Shown: positions 23,287 to 32,533 of the stretch, in pieces
Layout: each line of letters starts with the position of its first letter
How positions within the stretch are numbered: the stretch's first letter is position 1
From: Allosphingosinicella sp.
GTDB lineage: Bacteria > Pseudomonadota > Alphaproteobacteria > Sphingomonadales > Sphingomonadaceae
NCBI GenBank assembly: GCA_030447665.1
Contig: JAUJOJ010000010.1
Span: 69,812-104,174 of the forward strand
Length of the DNA stretch: 34,363 nt
Direction of reading: 5' to 3'
Position numbers and translations under genes: made by a program
Notes under the pieces: generated by a model
What the model was told of the DNA's origin: nothing
Databases searched by the model: none
Seen by the model: the letters and a program-made list of their open reading frames with translations, nothing else

Positions 23287-24062
23287 TCCGCATTGCAGTG
23301 GCCAATCAGAAAGGCGGGGTCGGGAAGACGACCACGGCGATCAACCTTGCCACCGCGCTTGCCGCCACCGGTTGGCGAGTGCTGATGATCGACCTCGATC
23401 CCCAGGGCAATGCCTCGACCGGCATGGGCATCGTTCATGGCCAGCGGGAGCGATCGAGCTACGAGTTGCTGACCGGCGGATGCAGCGTGGAAGAGGCGGT
23501 GATCCCGACCCGCGTGCCGCGCCTGGACCTGATCGCCGCCACGGTCGACCTTTCCGGCGCGGAGATCGAGCTGGTCAGCTTCGAGGATCGGACGCACCGC
23601 CTCGAGGAAGCCTTGTCCAGCGCTGCCGGCCGCTGGGACATTTGCCTGATCGATTGCCCTCCCTCGCTCGGGCTCCTCACGATCAACGCATTGGTGGCGG
23701 CACGATCGGTGCTGGTCCCGCTGCAGGCGGAATTCTTTGCACTCGAAGGATTAAGTCAGTTATTACAAACAGTTGAACGGGTCCGCGTCCGTTTCAACCC
23801 GCAGCTTTCGATCCTCGGTGTCGCGCTCACCATGTTCGATCGGCGCAACAACCTGTCCGCCCAGGTCGCCGACGATGTTCGCGCCTGCCTGGGCAAGGTC
23901 GTGTTCGAAACGGTGATCCCGCGTAACGTGCGGCTATCGGAGGCGCCGAGCCACGGCGTCCCCGCCCTCATCTACGATCATCGCTGCTCCGGATCGGAGG
24001 CCTATATGGGATTGGCCCGCGAGCTGATCGGCCGCCTGCCGAAGCCGGCGGCCGCGGCATGA
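23283..24062 (+). CDS. parA: Chromosome partition ATPase ParA
   Basis: 259 residues. Deviant Walker A NQKGGVGKTTTAINLATALA at residues 8–27, IDLDPQGNASTG (about 39) and DICLIDCPPSLG (about 119) are diagnostic of ParA/Soj. It binds DNA without sequence preference as an ATP dimer and moves ParB–parS complexes. It starts inside the rsmG stop and ends overlapping the parB ATG. Confidence 0.96.
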   Translation: MIRIAVANQKGGVGKTTTAINLATALAATGWRVLMIDLDPQGNASTGMGIVHGQRERSSYELLTGGCSVEEAVIPTRVPRLDLIAATVDLSGAEIELVSFEDRTHRLEEALSSAAGRWDICLIDCPPSLGLLTINALVAARSVLVPLQAEFFALEGLSQLLQTVERVRVRFNPQLSILGVALTMFDRRNNLSAQVADDVRACLGKVVFETVIPRNVRLSEAPSHGVPALIYDHRCSGSEAYMGLARELIGRLPKPAAAA

Positions 24063-24943
24063 GCGAGGACGCCGCTCAGAAAACGAGCATCGGGCCTTGG
24101 CCGCGGCCTCTCGTCGCTGCTGGGGGAAGTGGCGCAGGAGGCGCCGATTGCCGGTGCCGCGCGGAACGGGGTCCAGATGCTTCCCGTCGGGAGCCTGGAG
24201 CCGCATCCAAACCAGCCGCGCCGCCATTTCGATGAGAAGGCCCTGCTGGAGCTTGCCGAGTCGATTGGCGTCCGCGGCCTCATCCAGCCCATCGTCGTCC
24301 GCCCGCACGGGCAGCTTTATCAGATCGTCGCCGGGGAGCGGCGCTGGCGCGCAGCCCAAAGGCACGGCTGCACGAAGTCCCGGTGATCGTCCGCGAATTC
24401 GACGACGTCGAAACGCTCGAGGTCGCGATCCTGGAGAATATCCAGCGTCAGGACCTCAACGCGATCGAAGAGGCTGAGGCCTATAAGCGGCTGATGGACG
24501 AGTTCGGGCACACGCAGGAGGCGCTCGGCCGGCTCGTGCACAAGTCGCGCAGCCATGTCGCCAACCTGCTGCGGCTGCTTGACCTGCCTCAACCGGTCCG
24601 CTCGATGGTGGCCGCCGGCGAGCTCAGCATGGGTCATGCCCGCGCGCTCATCCCCGCTGACGACGCCGAGGCGCTGGCCGAAGAGGTGGTGCGGCGCGAC
24701 CTTTCGGTGCGGGACACGGAGAAACTGGTCCGATCCTCCAAGCCGAGGGCGTCGGCGCCCTCGCGCGGCAGCGCCGGCGCGTTCAATGCGGACATCGAGG
24801 CGCTGGAGCGGCAATTGGGCGACATGCTCGGTCTTCGAGTGAAGATCACGCACCGGCCCGACGGCGGGCTGGTCGCGCTCAGCTATTCCTCGCTCGACCA
24901 GCTCGACATGATCTGCCAGCGCCTCAGCGGAGAGCGTATCTAA
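24059..24943 (+). pseudogene. parB: Chromosome partition protein ParB gene, two frameshifts
   Basis: Read across frames this is a full ParB: start MSEDAAQK, GLGRGLSSLLGE, LEPHPNQPRRHFDE, the CTP-binding GERRWRAAQ box (about 96), HTH region KSRSHVANLLRLLDLP and a C-terminal dimer domain ending QRLSGERI. Break 1 is near 24078–24082 (CAGAAAACGA; removing one A gives QKRASGLGRG). Break 2 is near 24359–24362 (CCCAAAGGC; adding one A gives AAQKARLHEVPVIV). Both are single-base changes in A runs. ParB slides on DNA from parS and stimulates ParA. Given two clean parS sites and intact parA, sequencing error or very recent damage is likely. Confidence 0.85.
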
Positions 24944-24970
24944 CAGCGCCTCAGCGGCGAGCGTATCTGA
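24917..24970. repeat. 27-bp tandem duplication of the parB 3' end
   Basis: The unit 24917–24943 encodes QRLSGERI plus TAA. The following 24944–24970 repeats it with two differences and would encode QRLSGERI plus TGA. The copy lies between the convergent ends of parB and holA. Confidence 0.88.
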
Positions 24971-24974
24971 GAAT

Positions 24975-26000
24975 TTAGCGGAGCCGAGCCGCCTGCCGGC
25001 AGAGTGCGAGCAGCTCCTCATCGACGGCAAGCGGGCCTACTCCCCCGCTCGCCTTTACCTGCCGCTCCGCCTCCAGCAAGCGTTCGATGCTCTTCGCGAG
25101 AAGCTCCGACCGCCATCGGCCAAGCTGTTGAGAAACAACCGGTTTTTCTTTCCAGAACAGGGCTTTTCCCTGTGACGCCATGACGGAGTCGACGCTGTTC
25201 CCGCCCTCCACTCCGGCGCGGAGCCTGGCGAGCAGCATCATCCGCCGGGTCATTGCCCGGATGAGCGGTATGCCCTCGATACCCTCGCTCGACAGACGGA
25301 GCAGCTCCGCCTGCAGGCCCGCGCTGTCCCCGCTGCTCGCGCTATCGACCAGCCGGCTGAGATCCCCCTCCTCCGTGGCCGCACCGACAAGCTCGAGAAC
25401 CTCGTGCGAGACCTGCTGCGGCCGCTCCGGAGCCGCATCCACGAACAAGGCGAGCTTCTCGAGCTCCTGCGCAAGAATGGCGCGATTGCCGCCGGACGCA
25501 TCCGCGATCCGGCGGGCGACATCGGGACGAATTGCCAAGCCGAGCCCGCGCGCCATCTCGATGACAAGCTTGTCGGCTTCGGCGCCTTCCGGAACATAGC
25601 TGGCAAAGGCCATCGCGCAAGGAGCCGCCAAAGCGAGCTTGAGCAGGCGCGACGTGGGCTTCAGAGCCCCTGCCACGATCACCACCGGGTTGCCGGCCTG
25701 CGCGGCGTCCACCAGCCCTTGCGCGGCCTCCGCCATCTCGTCCCCTGCCGGCTCGACCCAGATGTAGCGGGCACTCCCGAAGAGCGACAGCGAAGCCGCC
25801 TCGTCCGAAAGCCGCGCCGGGTCGGCCTTGAGCTCGGAACCGCTGAGATCGATGCGCTCCGCGCCCCCTCCCATCGCCGCCGCAAGCACCTTGCCCAGCG
25901 CTCGCGACCCCGCTTCGTCGGGCCCGTACAGCAGAAAGAAGCGGACATCCTCACCGCGCGCCTTGAGCGCACGTTCGACCTGCGCCCTGTTCGCCTTCAC
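24975..26000 (-). CDS. holA: DNA polymerase III delta subunit
   Basis: 341 residues, GTG start overlapping the lptE stop (GTGA). HolA is the clamp-loader subunit that opens the beta clamp. N-terminal pattern VRFFLLYGPDEAGSRALGKVLAAA, then RYIWVEPAGDEM and GNPVVIVAGALKPTSRLLK, then ASYVPEGAEADKLV, all typical. A central DASGGNRAILAQELEKLALF segment is the family hallmark. Converges with parB. Confidence 0.93.
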   Translation of the reverse strand: MKANRAQVERALKARGEDVRFFLLYGPDEAGSRALGKVLAAAMGGGAERIDLSGSELKADPARLSDEAASLSLFGSARYIWVEPAGDEMAEAAQGLVDAAQAGNPVVIVAGALKPTSRLLKLALAAPCAMAFASYVPEGAEADKLVIEMARGLGLAIRPDVARRIADASGGNRAILAQELEKLALFVDAAPERPQQVSHEVLELVGAATEEGDLSRLVDSASSGDSAGLQAELLRLSSEGIEGIPLIRAMTRRMMLLARLRAGVEGGNSVDSVMASQGKALFWKEKPVVSQQLGRWRSELLAKSIERLLEAERQVKASGGVGPLAVDEELLALCRQAARLR

Positions 26001-26503
26001 CTGCCGGTGCCGGTTCGGGAGGCGTAGAGCGCGATCCGGGCGACGATCTGGTCGGCAAGCTCCTTCGACAGGCGCTCCAGCGCCGTCTGTTCGGCGGCGA
26101 CGGTGGCATATTCGGAGCTGACGACGTCGATGCCGGCGTCCGATCCGGCGGTGGCGTCGAGCAACACGGTTCCGGCCGAGGCATCGACGAGCCGGTAGCG
26201 CGCGCGGAGCGTGCGGCGTTCGCGCGTCACGGCATCGTCGCGCCGGATACCGAAGCCGGTGATCTGGTCGTCGAGCTCGACCTCAAGCCGGTAAAGCGGA
26301 TCGGCATCACCGTTGCCGAGGCGATCCTCGAGCGCGGTCCGGACGAGCCATCCGGCGCGGCCGCCGATCGGGCCGATGCTCACCGATCTCAGCGACTGTG
26401 CGACCTGGCCCCCGCCGCCGCCCGCATAAAGCGGACGCAAGGTGCAGCCGCCAAGGAACAGTGGGGCGAGGAGCAGCACGCCGAGGAGCAGGAACGCCCT
26501 CAC
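25997..26503 (-). CDS. lptE: LPS-assembly lipoprotein LptE
   Basis: 168 residues, GTG start overlapping the leuS stop (GTGA). Lipoprotein signal [19 protein letters not shown] with lipobox LGGC, then RPLYA, as in LptE. LptE plugs the LptD barrel and helps insert LPS in the outer membrane. Low sequence conservation is normal for this family; the operon leuS–lptE–holA is the usual context. Confidence 0.88.
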   Translation of the reverse strand: MRAFLLLGVLLLAPLFLGGCTLRPLYAGGGGGQVAQSLRSVSIGPIGGRAGWLVRTALEDRLGNGDADPLYRLEVELDDQITGFGIRRDDAVTRERRTLRARYRLVDASAGTVLLDATAGSDAGIDVVSSEYATVAAEQTALERLSKELADQIVARIALYASRTGTGR

Positions 26504-29118
26504 GCGACCAGATTCACGAGCCGGTCGGGAACGACGATGACCTTGCGCGGCGGCCTGCCCTCCAGCAGCCGCACGACCTTCTCGGACGCGAGCGCCATCT
26601 CCTCCAGCGCCTCCTTCGGAGCGCCCTTGGGAGCAGTCAGCGTGTCTCGAAGCTTGCCGTTCACCTGGACGGCGATGGTGACTTCGTCCTCCACCAGCAA
26701 GGCAGGATCCGCTTGCGGCCAGCTTGCTTCGGCGATCAGCTGGCTTTTCCCGAGCGCCTGCCAAGCCTCTTCCGCGAGATGCGGAACCATCGGGGCGACC
26801 AGCAGCAGCATGGTTTCGAGCGCCCGTGCCTTGGTCGCCGATCCTTCCGCCTTTTCGATCGCGTTGGCGAGCTCGTAAATGTTCGCCACCGCCTTGTTGA
26901 ACGCGAGCGCTTCGATGTTCGCCGCCACGTTCGCGATCGTCTGGTGGAGCTTGCGGTCGAGCGCCTTGTCTTCGCCCGCGCCTTGCTCCCGCGCGCTGGT
27001 CATCCGCCACAGCCGCTGCACGAAGCGCCAGGCGCCCTCGATCCCGGCCTCGCTCCAAAGCAGGTCCCGCTCCGGCGGGCTGTCGGACAGCATGAACCAG
27101 CGCACCGCGTCCGCGCCATATTGGTCGACGATCGGCTCCGGATCGACCGTATTCTTCTTGGATTTCGACATTTTCTCGATGCGGCCGGCTTCCGCCGGCT
27201 CGCCCGTCGACACCACGATCAGGCTCTCCCCCCGCCGCTCGACTTCGTCCGGGCTGAGCCAGCGTCCGTCCGGCGACCGGTAGGTCTCGTGGGTCACCAT
27301 GCCCTGGGTGAAGAGGCCCTTGAACGGCTCGTCCACGTCGAGCCTGTCGATCCGCTTCAGCGCCCGCGTCCAAAAGCGGGCGTAGAGAAGGTGCAGGATC
27401 GCGTGCTCGACGCCGCCGATATATTGATCGACCGGCAGCCAGCTTTCCGCCTCCGCCCGGTCGAACGGCCGGTCCGCCGGCTGGCTGGCGAAGCGGATGA
27501 AGTACCAGCTCGAATCGACGAACGTGTCGAGCGTATCGGTCTCGCGCCGCGCCGCCGATCCGCATTTCGGGCACGGCGCCTTGCTCCAGCTCGGATGCCG
27601 CTCCAGCGGATTGCCGGGAACCTCGAAGCTCACATCGTCCGGCAGTATGACGGGAAGCTGATCCTTGGGTACTCCAACCGGCCCGCACGCGTCGCAGTGG
27701 ATGATCGGGATCGGCGTGCCCCAATAACGCTGGCGGGAGACGCCCCAGTCCCGCAGCCGCCATACGATCGTGCCCTCGCCCCAGCCGCCCTCTTCGGCGC
27801 GCCGGATCACTTCCGCCTTTGCTTCCTCGACGTCCATGCCGTCGAGGAAGCGCGAGTTGACGATCACGCCGCCGCCGCTCTCCGCCTCGCCGAGGACGGG
27901 CTCGCCGGCCTCATCGGGTGACGACGCGACCACCCGCCGGATCGGAAGACCATATTTGGTGGCGAATTCGAAATCGCGCTGGTCATGGGCGGGAACGCCG
28001 AAGATGGCGCCGGTGCCGTAATCCATCAGCACGAAATTGGCGATGTAGAGCGGCAGCCTCCATTCGGGATCGAGCGGGTGCAGCACCGTAAGGCCGGTAT
28101 CGAACCCCTTCTTCTCCGCCGTATCGAGCTCGGCCGCGGTGGTGCCGCCCTTCTTGCACTCGGCGATGAACTCGGCGACGGCCGCGTCCTTCTGCAAGCT
28201 CGAGCGCGATCGGATGATCCGGCGAGATGGCTGCGAAGCTCGATCCGAAGATCGTGTCCGGCCGGGTGGTGAACACTTCGAGTTTCTATTCCCCTCCCTG
28301 GAAGGGAGGGGTCAGGGTGGGTAGCGAGCGAAGCGAGCCGGCTGCGTTGGCGCTGGCGCCGCCTTCGGCGGCACCCACCCCCCAGCCCCTCCCTTCCAGG
28401 GAGGAGTCTCCAGTTGGAAGTGGAAGCGCATGCCGACGCTCTTGCCGATCCAGTTTTCCTGCATCAGCCGCACCTTGTCGGGCCATTGATCGAGCGTGCC
28501 GAGGCCGTCCAGCAGATCGTCCGCGAAATCGGTGATCTTGAGGAACCACTGGTTGAGCTTGCGCCGCTCCACCATTGCGCCCGAGCGCCACCCCTTGCCG
28601 TCGATCACCTGCTCGTTGGCGAGCACGGTCATGTCGACCGGATCCCAGTTCACCTCGCTCTGCTTGCGGTAAACGAGACCGGCTTCGTAGAGGTCGAGGA
28701 AGAGCGCCTGCTCGTGGCCGTAATAAGCGGGATCGCAGGTGGCGAACTCACGGCTCCAGTCGAGAGCGAAGCCGAGCCGTTTCAGCTGCGCCCGCATCGT
28801 GGCGATGTTCGACCAGGTCCATTCGCCGGGATGGACCTTCTTCTCCATCGCCGCATTCTCGGCCGGCATTCCGAACGCGTCCCAACCCATCGGGTGGAGG
28901 ACCTCGAAGCCCTTCATCCGCCGGTAGCGGGCAAGCACGTCCCCCATCGTGTAGTTGCGGACGTGGCCCATATGGATGCGCCCCGAAGGATAGGGGAACA
29001 TCTCGAGGACGTAGCTTTTCGGCCGCCCGCTGCTTGGCGAGGCATGGAAGGAGCCCCGCTCTTCCCAGACCTTCTGCCAGTGCGCATCGGCCTTGAGCGG
29101 GTTGAAGCGCGCTGCCAT
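26500..29118 (-). pseudogene. leuS: Leucyl-tRNA synthetase gene, interrupted
   Basis: The N-terminal part (29118 to about 28411, 236 residues) has [15 protein letters not shown] with the HIGH-type motif and ends at [15 protein letters not shown]. An inserted palindromic element (about 28286–28413) then adds unrelated residues and a TGA at 28312. Synthetase sequence resumes at [14 protein letters not shown] (28285), with an in-frame TAG just before it. A second break near 28195 shifts LELAE into [10 protein letters not shown]. The rest is normal to the stop, including KMSKSKKN. The insertion falls at the entrance of the CP1 editing domain. leuS is essential and normally single-copy, so the state of this locus is a puzzle. 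Confidence 0.85.
28286..28413. repeat. Palindromic element inserted in leuS
   Basis: Arms CCCTCCCTGGAAGGGAGGGG (about 28293–28312) and its near reverse complement (28386–28412) flank a GC-rich core with the hairpin GCCGCC-TTC-GGCGGC (about 28359–28373). Each arm is itself palindromic. The element reads as low-complexity protein ([16 protein letters not shown] in one direction). It resembles repeat sequences found between and inside sphingomonad genes (from memory). Confidence 0.75.
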
Positions 29119-29133
29119 GGGGAGGGACGCTCC

Positions 29134-29616
29134 TTAGCCGGAAATGGCGCTTCGCCGAAGGTCGCGGGCGCGGGTGAGGATGATCTCCTCGAGCCGCTGC
29201 ACGGTCGCCGCGGCGACCGGAGCCTCGACCCACTGGCCGCCCTGCATCACCTGGCGCGAGGCGGCGACACGAAGCGCATCGGCGCGAAGCGCGGCGTCGA
29301 GGATGGTGACGGTGACCTTCACCCGATCGCTCGGCGAGGCTGGATTGGCGTACCAGTCGGTGACGATCACGCCGCCCGACGAATCGACCTGCGCCAGCGG
29401 CGCAAAGGACAAGGTGTCGAGCGCCGCCCGCCACAAATAGCTGTTCACTCCGATCGTCTTCACTTCGGCCGCGGCGAGGTCGGCGTCCCCGGCGCGGCTC
29501 GCCGGTCCGGCGCCGAGCGTCTTGTTGATATCTTCCTGGATGAACCTGCCCACGGCGCAGCCCGAGACGGTAAAGGCACAGGCGGTTGCCAGGGCAAGGG
29601 AGACGGCGCGGCGCAT
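29134..29616 (-). CDS. DUF3576-domain lipoprotein
   Basis: 160 residues. The start at 29616 has GAGGA 7 bases upstream. Lipoprotein signal with lipobox VSGC at about residue 20. The mature part has VNSYLWRAALDTLSFAPLAQVDS and VIVTDWYANPASPSDRVKVTV, the DUF3576 pattern found beside leuS in alphaproteobacteria. Function unknown, envelope-located. Followed 15 bases later by leuS. Confidence 0.87.
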   Translation of the reverse strand: MRRAVSLALATACAFTVSGCAVGRFIQEDINKTLGAGPASRAGDADLAAAEVKTIGVNSYLWRAALDTLSFAPLAQVDSSGGVIVTDWYANPASPSDRVKVTVTILDAALRADALRVAASRQVMQGGQWVEAPVAAATVQRLEEIILTRARDLRRSAISG

Positions 29617-29845
29617 TGATAATCCTCGATACTGACGGGTCGAGTGCCGTTATAGATGACGAGGGGGTTCCGGCAAGCGGTCTCTGGCCGGATGGTTTGC
29701 GGGATTTAAGGGCAAGTTAGTCATCAGCCCGCAACCTAGTCTGTGGATATCGTGCAACATAGCTGTGGGATTCGCACCCGGGGCGCCCGCTCGGGTGGCT
29801 CGGAGGCGGAACAGGCATTAGATAGCGGCGTAGAGGGGTTCAGGG

Positions 29846-30562
29846 ATGCAGACGCTGGCTGGCATTGGAGCGATCGGAGGCACGGCACTTGCCGGGCTTG
29901 CGCTCGTGCTCGCGCCCGCCATGGCGGCTTCGACTCAGACACAGAAGGTCAAGCGGCCGCGTGCCTCCTCCTTGATCGCGGGCAGCTTCACTCCCGCAGT
30001 GGCGGATCCCCGGCTCGCAGCGGAGTTTGCGCGGCGCGGCTTCCAGACCGGCAGCATGCGCTTCACGCCGGCAACGGCCTCGGCCGATCGGAGCAAGGCG
30101 ATCAAGGTCGCGGTTCGCGCACGTGCCGCCACGGTCGCGCAAGCCTCGCGCACCGTGGCGGAAGCCTCCTCGACGCCGGTCACCGCGATCACGCCGACCG
30201 GCTATAATCTCGGCGTCGCCGTCGGCTGGAAGCGTTTTGCCCTGTCCGGCGATGTCGCCAAGGTCCAGGGCGGGCCGATCCCGGGCGGGCGCGAGGCGGC
30301 CGAGGTCGGCGTCAGCTATTCGGGCAAGAAGTTCACCGGCCGCGTGGAAGTGGGCGCGGAGCGGAGCGATCCGGCGCAGCTTCGGGTGGTCCCGGTCGAG
30401 AGCAGCTACTCGCTCGGCGTCGGCGGATCCTACCGGATCGGCCGCAATCTCGATGTCACGGGCGGCGTCCGCTACAAGATCCAGCGCGACAGGCTTGAGC
30501 CGGTGGCGGATGAGCGCCGCGACAGCCAGGCCGTCTATATCGGGACCGCCTTCCGCTTCTAA
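29846..30562 (+). CDS. Outer-membrane beta-barrel-like protein
   Basis: 238 residues. Signal peptide MQTLAGIGAIGGTALAGLAL to about APAMAAS. The mature protein alternates polar and apolar strands (YNLGVAVGWKRFALSGDVAK, SYSLGVGGSYRIGRNLDVTG) and ends in phenylalanine (YIGTAFRF), the usual signature recognised by the BAM machinery. No named family recognised. The start has AGGGG upstream. Upstream 200 bases are free of genes and should hold its promoter. Confidence 0.72.
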   Translation: MQTLAGIGAIGGTALAGLALVLAPAMAASTQTQKVKRPRASSLIAGSFTPAVADPRLAAEFARRGFQTGSMRFTPATASADRSKAIKVAVRARAATVAQASRTVAEASSTPVTAITPTGYNLGVAVGWKRFALSGDVAKVQGGPIPGGREAAEVGVSYSGKKFTGRVEVGAERSDPAQLRVVPVESSYSLGVGGSYRIGRNLDVTGGVRYKIQRDRLEPVADERRDSQAVYIGTAFRF

Positions 30563-30604
30563 CCAACGGGCATTGCTGAGGGTGTGGGGACAGCCCGCAC
30601 TCTT

Positions 30605-31120
30605 TCATGTCCAGGCGTCGATCGCCGCCCATCCATAAGCATTTTGAAGCCCCCGCGCCCGCCGTTCGTCCATCCCGCCGAGCGCGATCACCGGCAGCCG
30701 CGTCCGGCGCGCGAGCGAGGCGAAGCCCATCCGCCCCAGCGTCGTCGCCCCCGGATGCGACCGGGTCGGAAAAACGGGCGACAGGAAGAGGAGATCGGCT
30801 CCCGCGCGCTCGGCGGCGCGGATCTCCCGCAAGCGGTGGACCGGAGCGCTCGACAGCCTGCCGCGCTGCTTGCGGCGGTGGCCATGCGTGCCGTCTGCGC
30901 CCAATGCCTGCGCGCCGGCCGCCAGGATCAGGAGCCTCCTCTTCCTCGCCGCTCGCTCCACTTTCCGGAACAGAGCCTTCCGGGCGGCGGGAGGCAGGCT
31001 GTAATGCCTGAAGACGATGCCGGACCCGCGCGGGAGGCGCTCCAAAGCGTCCCACAGCCCCTCTCCTTGCCGCTCGTCCGTCATCAGCCAGAGGCGCGGC
31101 AGAGGCTGGCGGCGGTGCAT
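30605..31120 (-). CDS. Thiamine-phosphate synthase/TenI-family protein
   Basis: 171 residues, start with AGGAAGG upstream. TIM-barrel TMP-synthase/TenI pattern: RLWLMTDER at the start, RLSSAPVHRLREIRAAERAGADLLFLSPVFPT, then HPGATTLGRMGF and LPVIALGGM. ThiE joins thiazole and pyrimidine to make thiamine phosphate. The protein is shorter than ThiE (about 210), so TenI-like or partial function is possible. Divergent from yggS. Confidence 0.8.
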   Translation of the reverse strand: MHRRQPLPRLWLMTDERQGEGLWDALERLPRGSGIVFRHYSLPPAARKALFRKVERAARKRRLLILAAGAQALGADGTHGHRRKQRGRLSSAPVHRLREIRAAERAGADLLFLSPVFPTRSHPGATTLGRMGFASLARRTRLPVIALGGMDERRARGLQNAYGWAAIDAWT

Positions 31121-31142
31121 CGGCCTTCCTATAGCAGCCGCG

Positions 31143-31811
31143 ATGAGCGGCGCATCACCTGCAGAACGTCTGGCGGAGGTCCGAGCCGGGATCGCGCGCG
31201 CGGCGAAGCTTGCCGGGCGCGGCGTGGACGAGGTGAGATTGATCGCCGTGTCGAAGACCTATCCCGCCGAAGCGATCGTTCCGCTGATCGATGCGGGGCA
31301 GCGCGCGTTCGGCGAGAACCGCGTCCAGGAGGCGCAGGACAAGTGGCCGGATCTTCGCCGCAGCCATCCCGACGTCGAGCTCCACCTCATCGGGCAGCTT
31401 CAGTCGAACAAAGCCGAAGAGGCGGCCGCGCTGTTCGACTGTATCCACTCGGTCGATCGGCCGTCGCTCGTCTCGGCCCTCGCCAAGGCGATGGAGCGGA
31501 GCGGACGGCGTCCCGATTGCTTTGTCCAGGTCAATATCGGGGACGAGCCCCAGAAAGGCGGCTGCCCTGTCGCCGATCTCCCGGCGCTGCTCGATCATTG
31601 CCGATCGTCGGCGCTTCCCGTCAGGGGGCTGATGTGCATCCCGCCGGCTGGCGTGGAGCCGGCGCCGTATTTCGCGCTGCTGGCGACGCTCGCCCGCCGC
31701 CATGACGTCGGTGCCCTCAGCATGGGGATGTCGGCGGACTACGAGACGGCGGTGATGATCGGCGCGACCCATGTCCGCGTCGGCACCGCTTTGTTTGGAG
31801 AGCGCAGCTGA
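31143..31811 (+). CDS. YggS-family PLP homeostasis protein
   Basis: 222 residues. The PLP-binding lysine lies in RLIAVSKTYPAEAIV (about residue 38). FGENRVQEAQDKW, LHLIGQLQSNKA and LSMGMSADYETAVMIGATHVRVG are hallmarks. PLPBP proteins balance pyridoxal phosphate and amino-acid pools; they have no clear catalysis. Stop overlaps the next gene start (CTGA). Confidence 0.94.
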   Translation: MSGASPAERLAEVRAGIARAAKLAGRGVDEVRLIAVSKTYPAEAIVPLIDAGQRAFGENRVQEAQDKWPDLRRSHPDVELHLIGQLQSNKAEEAAALFDCIHSVDRPSLVSALAKAMERSGRRPDCFVQVNIGDEPQKGGCPVADLPALLDHCRSSALPVRGLMCIPPAGVEPAPYFALLATLARRHDVGALSMGMSADYETAVMIGATHVRVGTALFGERS

Positions 31812-32494
31812 AGTTCGCGGGCCTGATCTTCGACTTCGACGGCGTGCTGATCGAAAGCGAATATATCGGCAACAAGCAGATCGCCGATTATCTGACCGGC
31901 ATCGGTCATCCGACCACCGTTGAGCAGGCGATGGCGAATTTCATGGGCTTGTCCGGTCGAGACTTCCTCAATGCTGTCGAGAGTTGGATCGGCAAGCCCG
32001 TCCCCGACGCATTCCACAGCGCCCGGCGCGAAGAGGACGAGCGCGTGCTCCGGGAGGGGATCGCGGCGGTTGTCGGCGCCGTGGCGTTTATCGAGACTCT
32101 GCCGCCTGACCTGCCACGTGCGATCGCCTCATCGAGCTCCCCCACCTGGATTAGGACGCATCTCGATCATCTTGGCCTCCGGCCCGCCTTTGAACCGAAT
32201 ATCTTCAGCGGAAAGGAGCATGTCGCCCGCGGCAAGCCCGCGCCGGACATCTATCTCCACGCCGCCGCGGCGATGGGCGTTCCGATCGCGCAAACGGCCA
32301 TCATCGAGGATTCACCGGTTGGTGTCACCGGCGCGGTGGCTTCCGGAGCCTTTGTGATCGGTCTGGCGGCGGGAAGCCATTGCTTCGACGGCCATGGAGA
32401 GCGGCTGCGCGCGCTCGGTGCCCACGTGATCGCCCACAGCTTCGAAGAGGTCGCAGCCGCGCTAGACCAAGATCGTTTCAGGCAACCAGCCTGA
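31808..32494 (+). CDS. HAD-superfamily phosphatase, probable CTG start
   Basis: 228 residues if started at CTG 31808 (read as M), giving the essential motif I FDFDGVLIESE. No ATG, GTG or TTG exists in frame upstream of that motif; the ATG at 31844 would delete the catalytic aspartates. Motif II is AIASSSSP, and motifs III and IV are GKPAPDIYL and IIEDSPVGVTGA. Likely a beta-phosphoglucomutase/gph-type phosphatase on a small metabolite. CTG overlaps the yggS stop in the same way as other coupled pairs here. Its 3' end lies in a palindromic repeat. Confidence 0.85.
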   Translation: MKFAGLIFDFDGVLIESEYIGNKQIADYLTGIGHPTTVEQAMANFMGLSGRDFLNAVESWIGKPVPDAFHSARREEDERVLREGIAAVVGAVAFIETLPPDLPRAIASSSSPTWIRTHLDHLGLRPAFEPNIFSGKEHVARGKPAPDIYLHAAAAMGVPIAQTAIIEDSPVGVTGAVASGAFVIGLAAGSHCFDGHGERLRALGAHVIAHSFEEVAAALDQDRFRQPA

Positions 32495-32511
32495 AACGTG
32501 AAACTTGGTCT
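32462..32511. repeat. Palindromic repeat, CTAGACCAAG family, copy 2
   Basis: CTAGACCAAG (32462–32471) and ACTTGGTCT (32503–32511) flank an inner pair CGTTTCAGGC/GCCTGAAACG (32474–32498). The ends match the 18355–18408 copy, but the inner stem differs. It covers the HAD stop codon and lies between convergent genes. Confidence 0.7.
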
Positions 32512-32533
32512 CACTGGTCGAGAGCCTGATCTT

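Noticed and set aside
29742..29750. DnaA box (TGTGGATAT) upstream of the outer-membrane protein gene
   Set aside because: A single near-match is expected by chance and it is not clustered with others.
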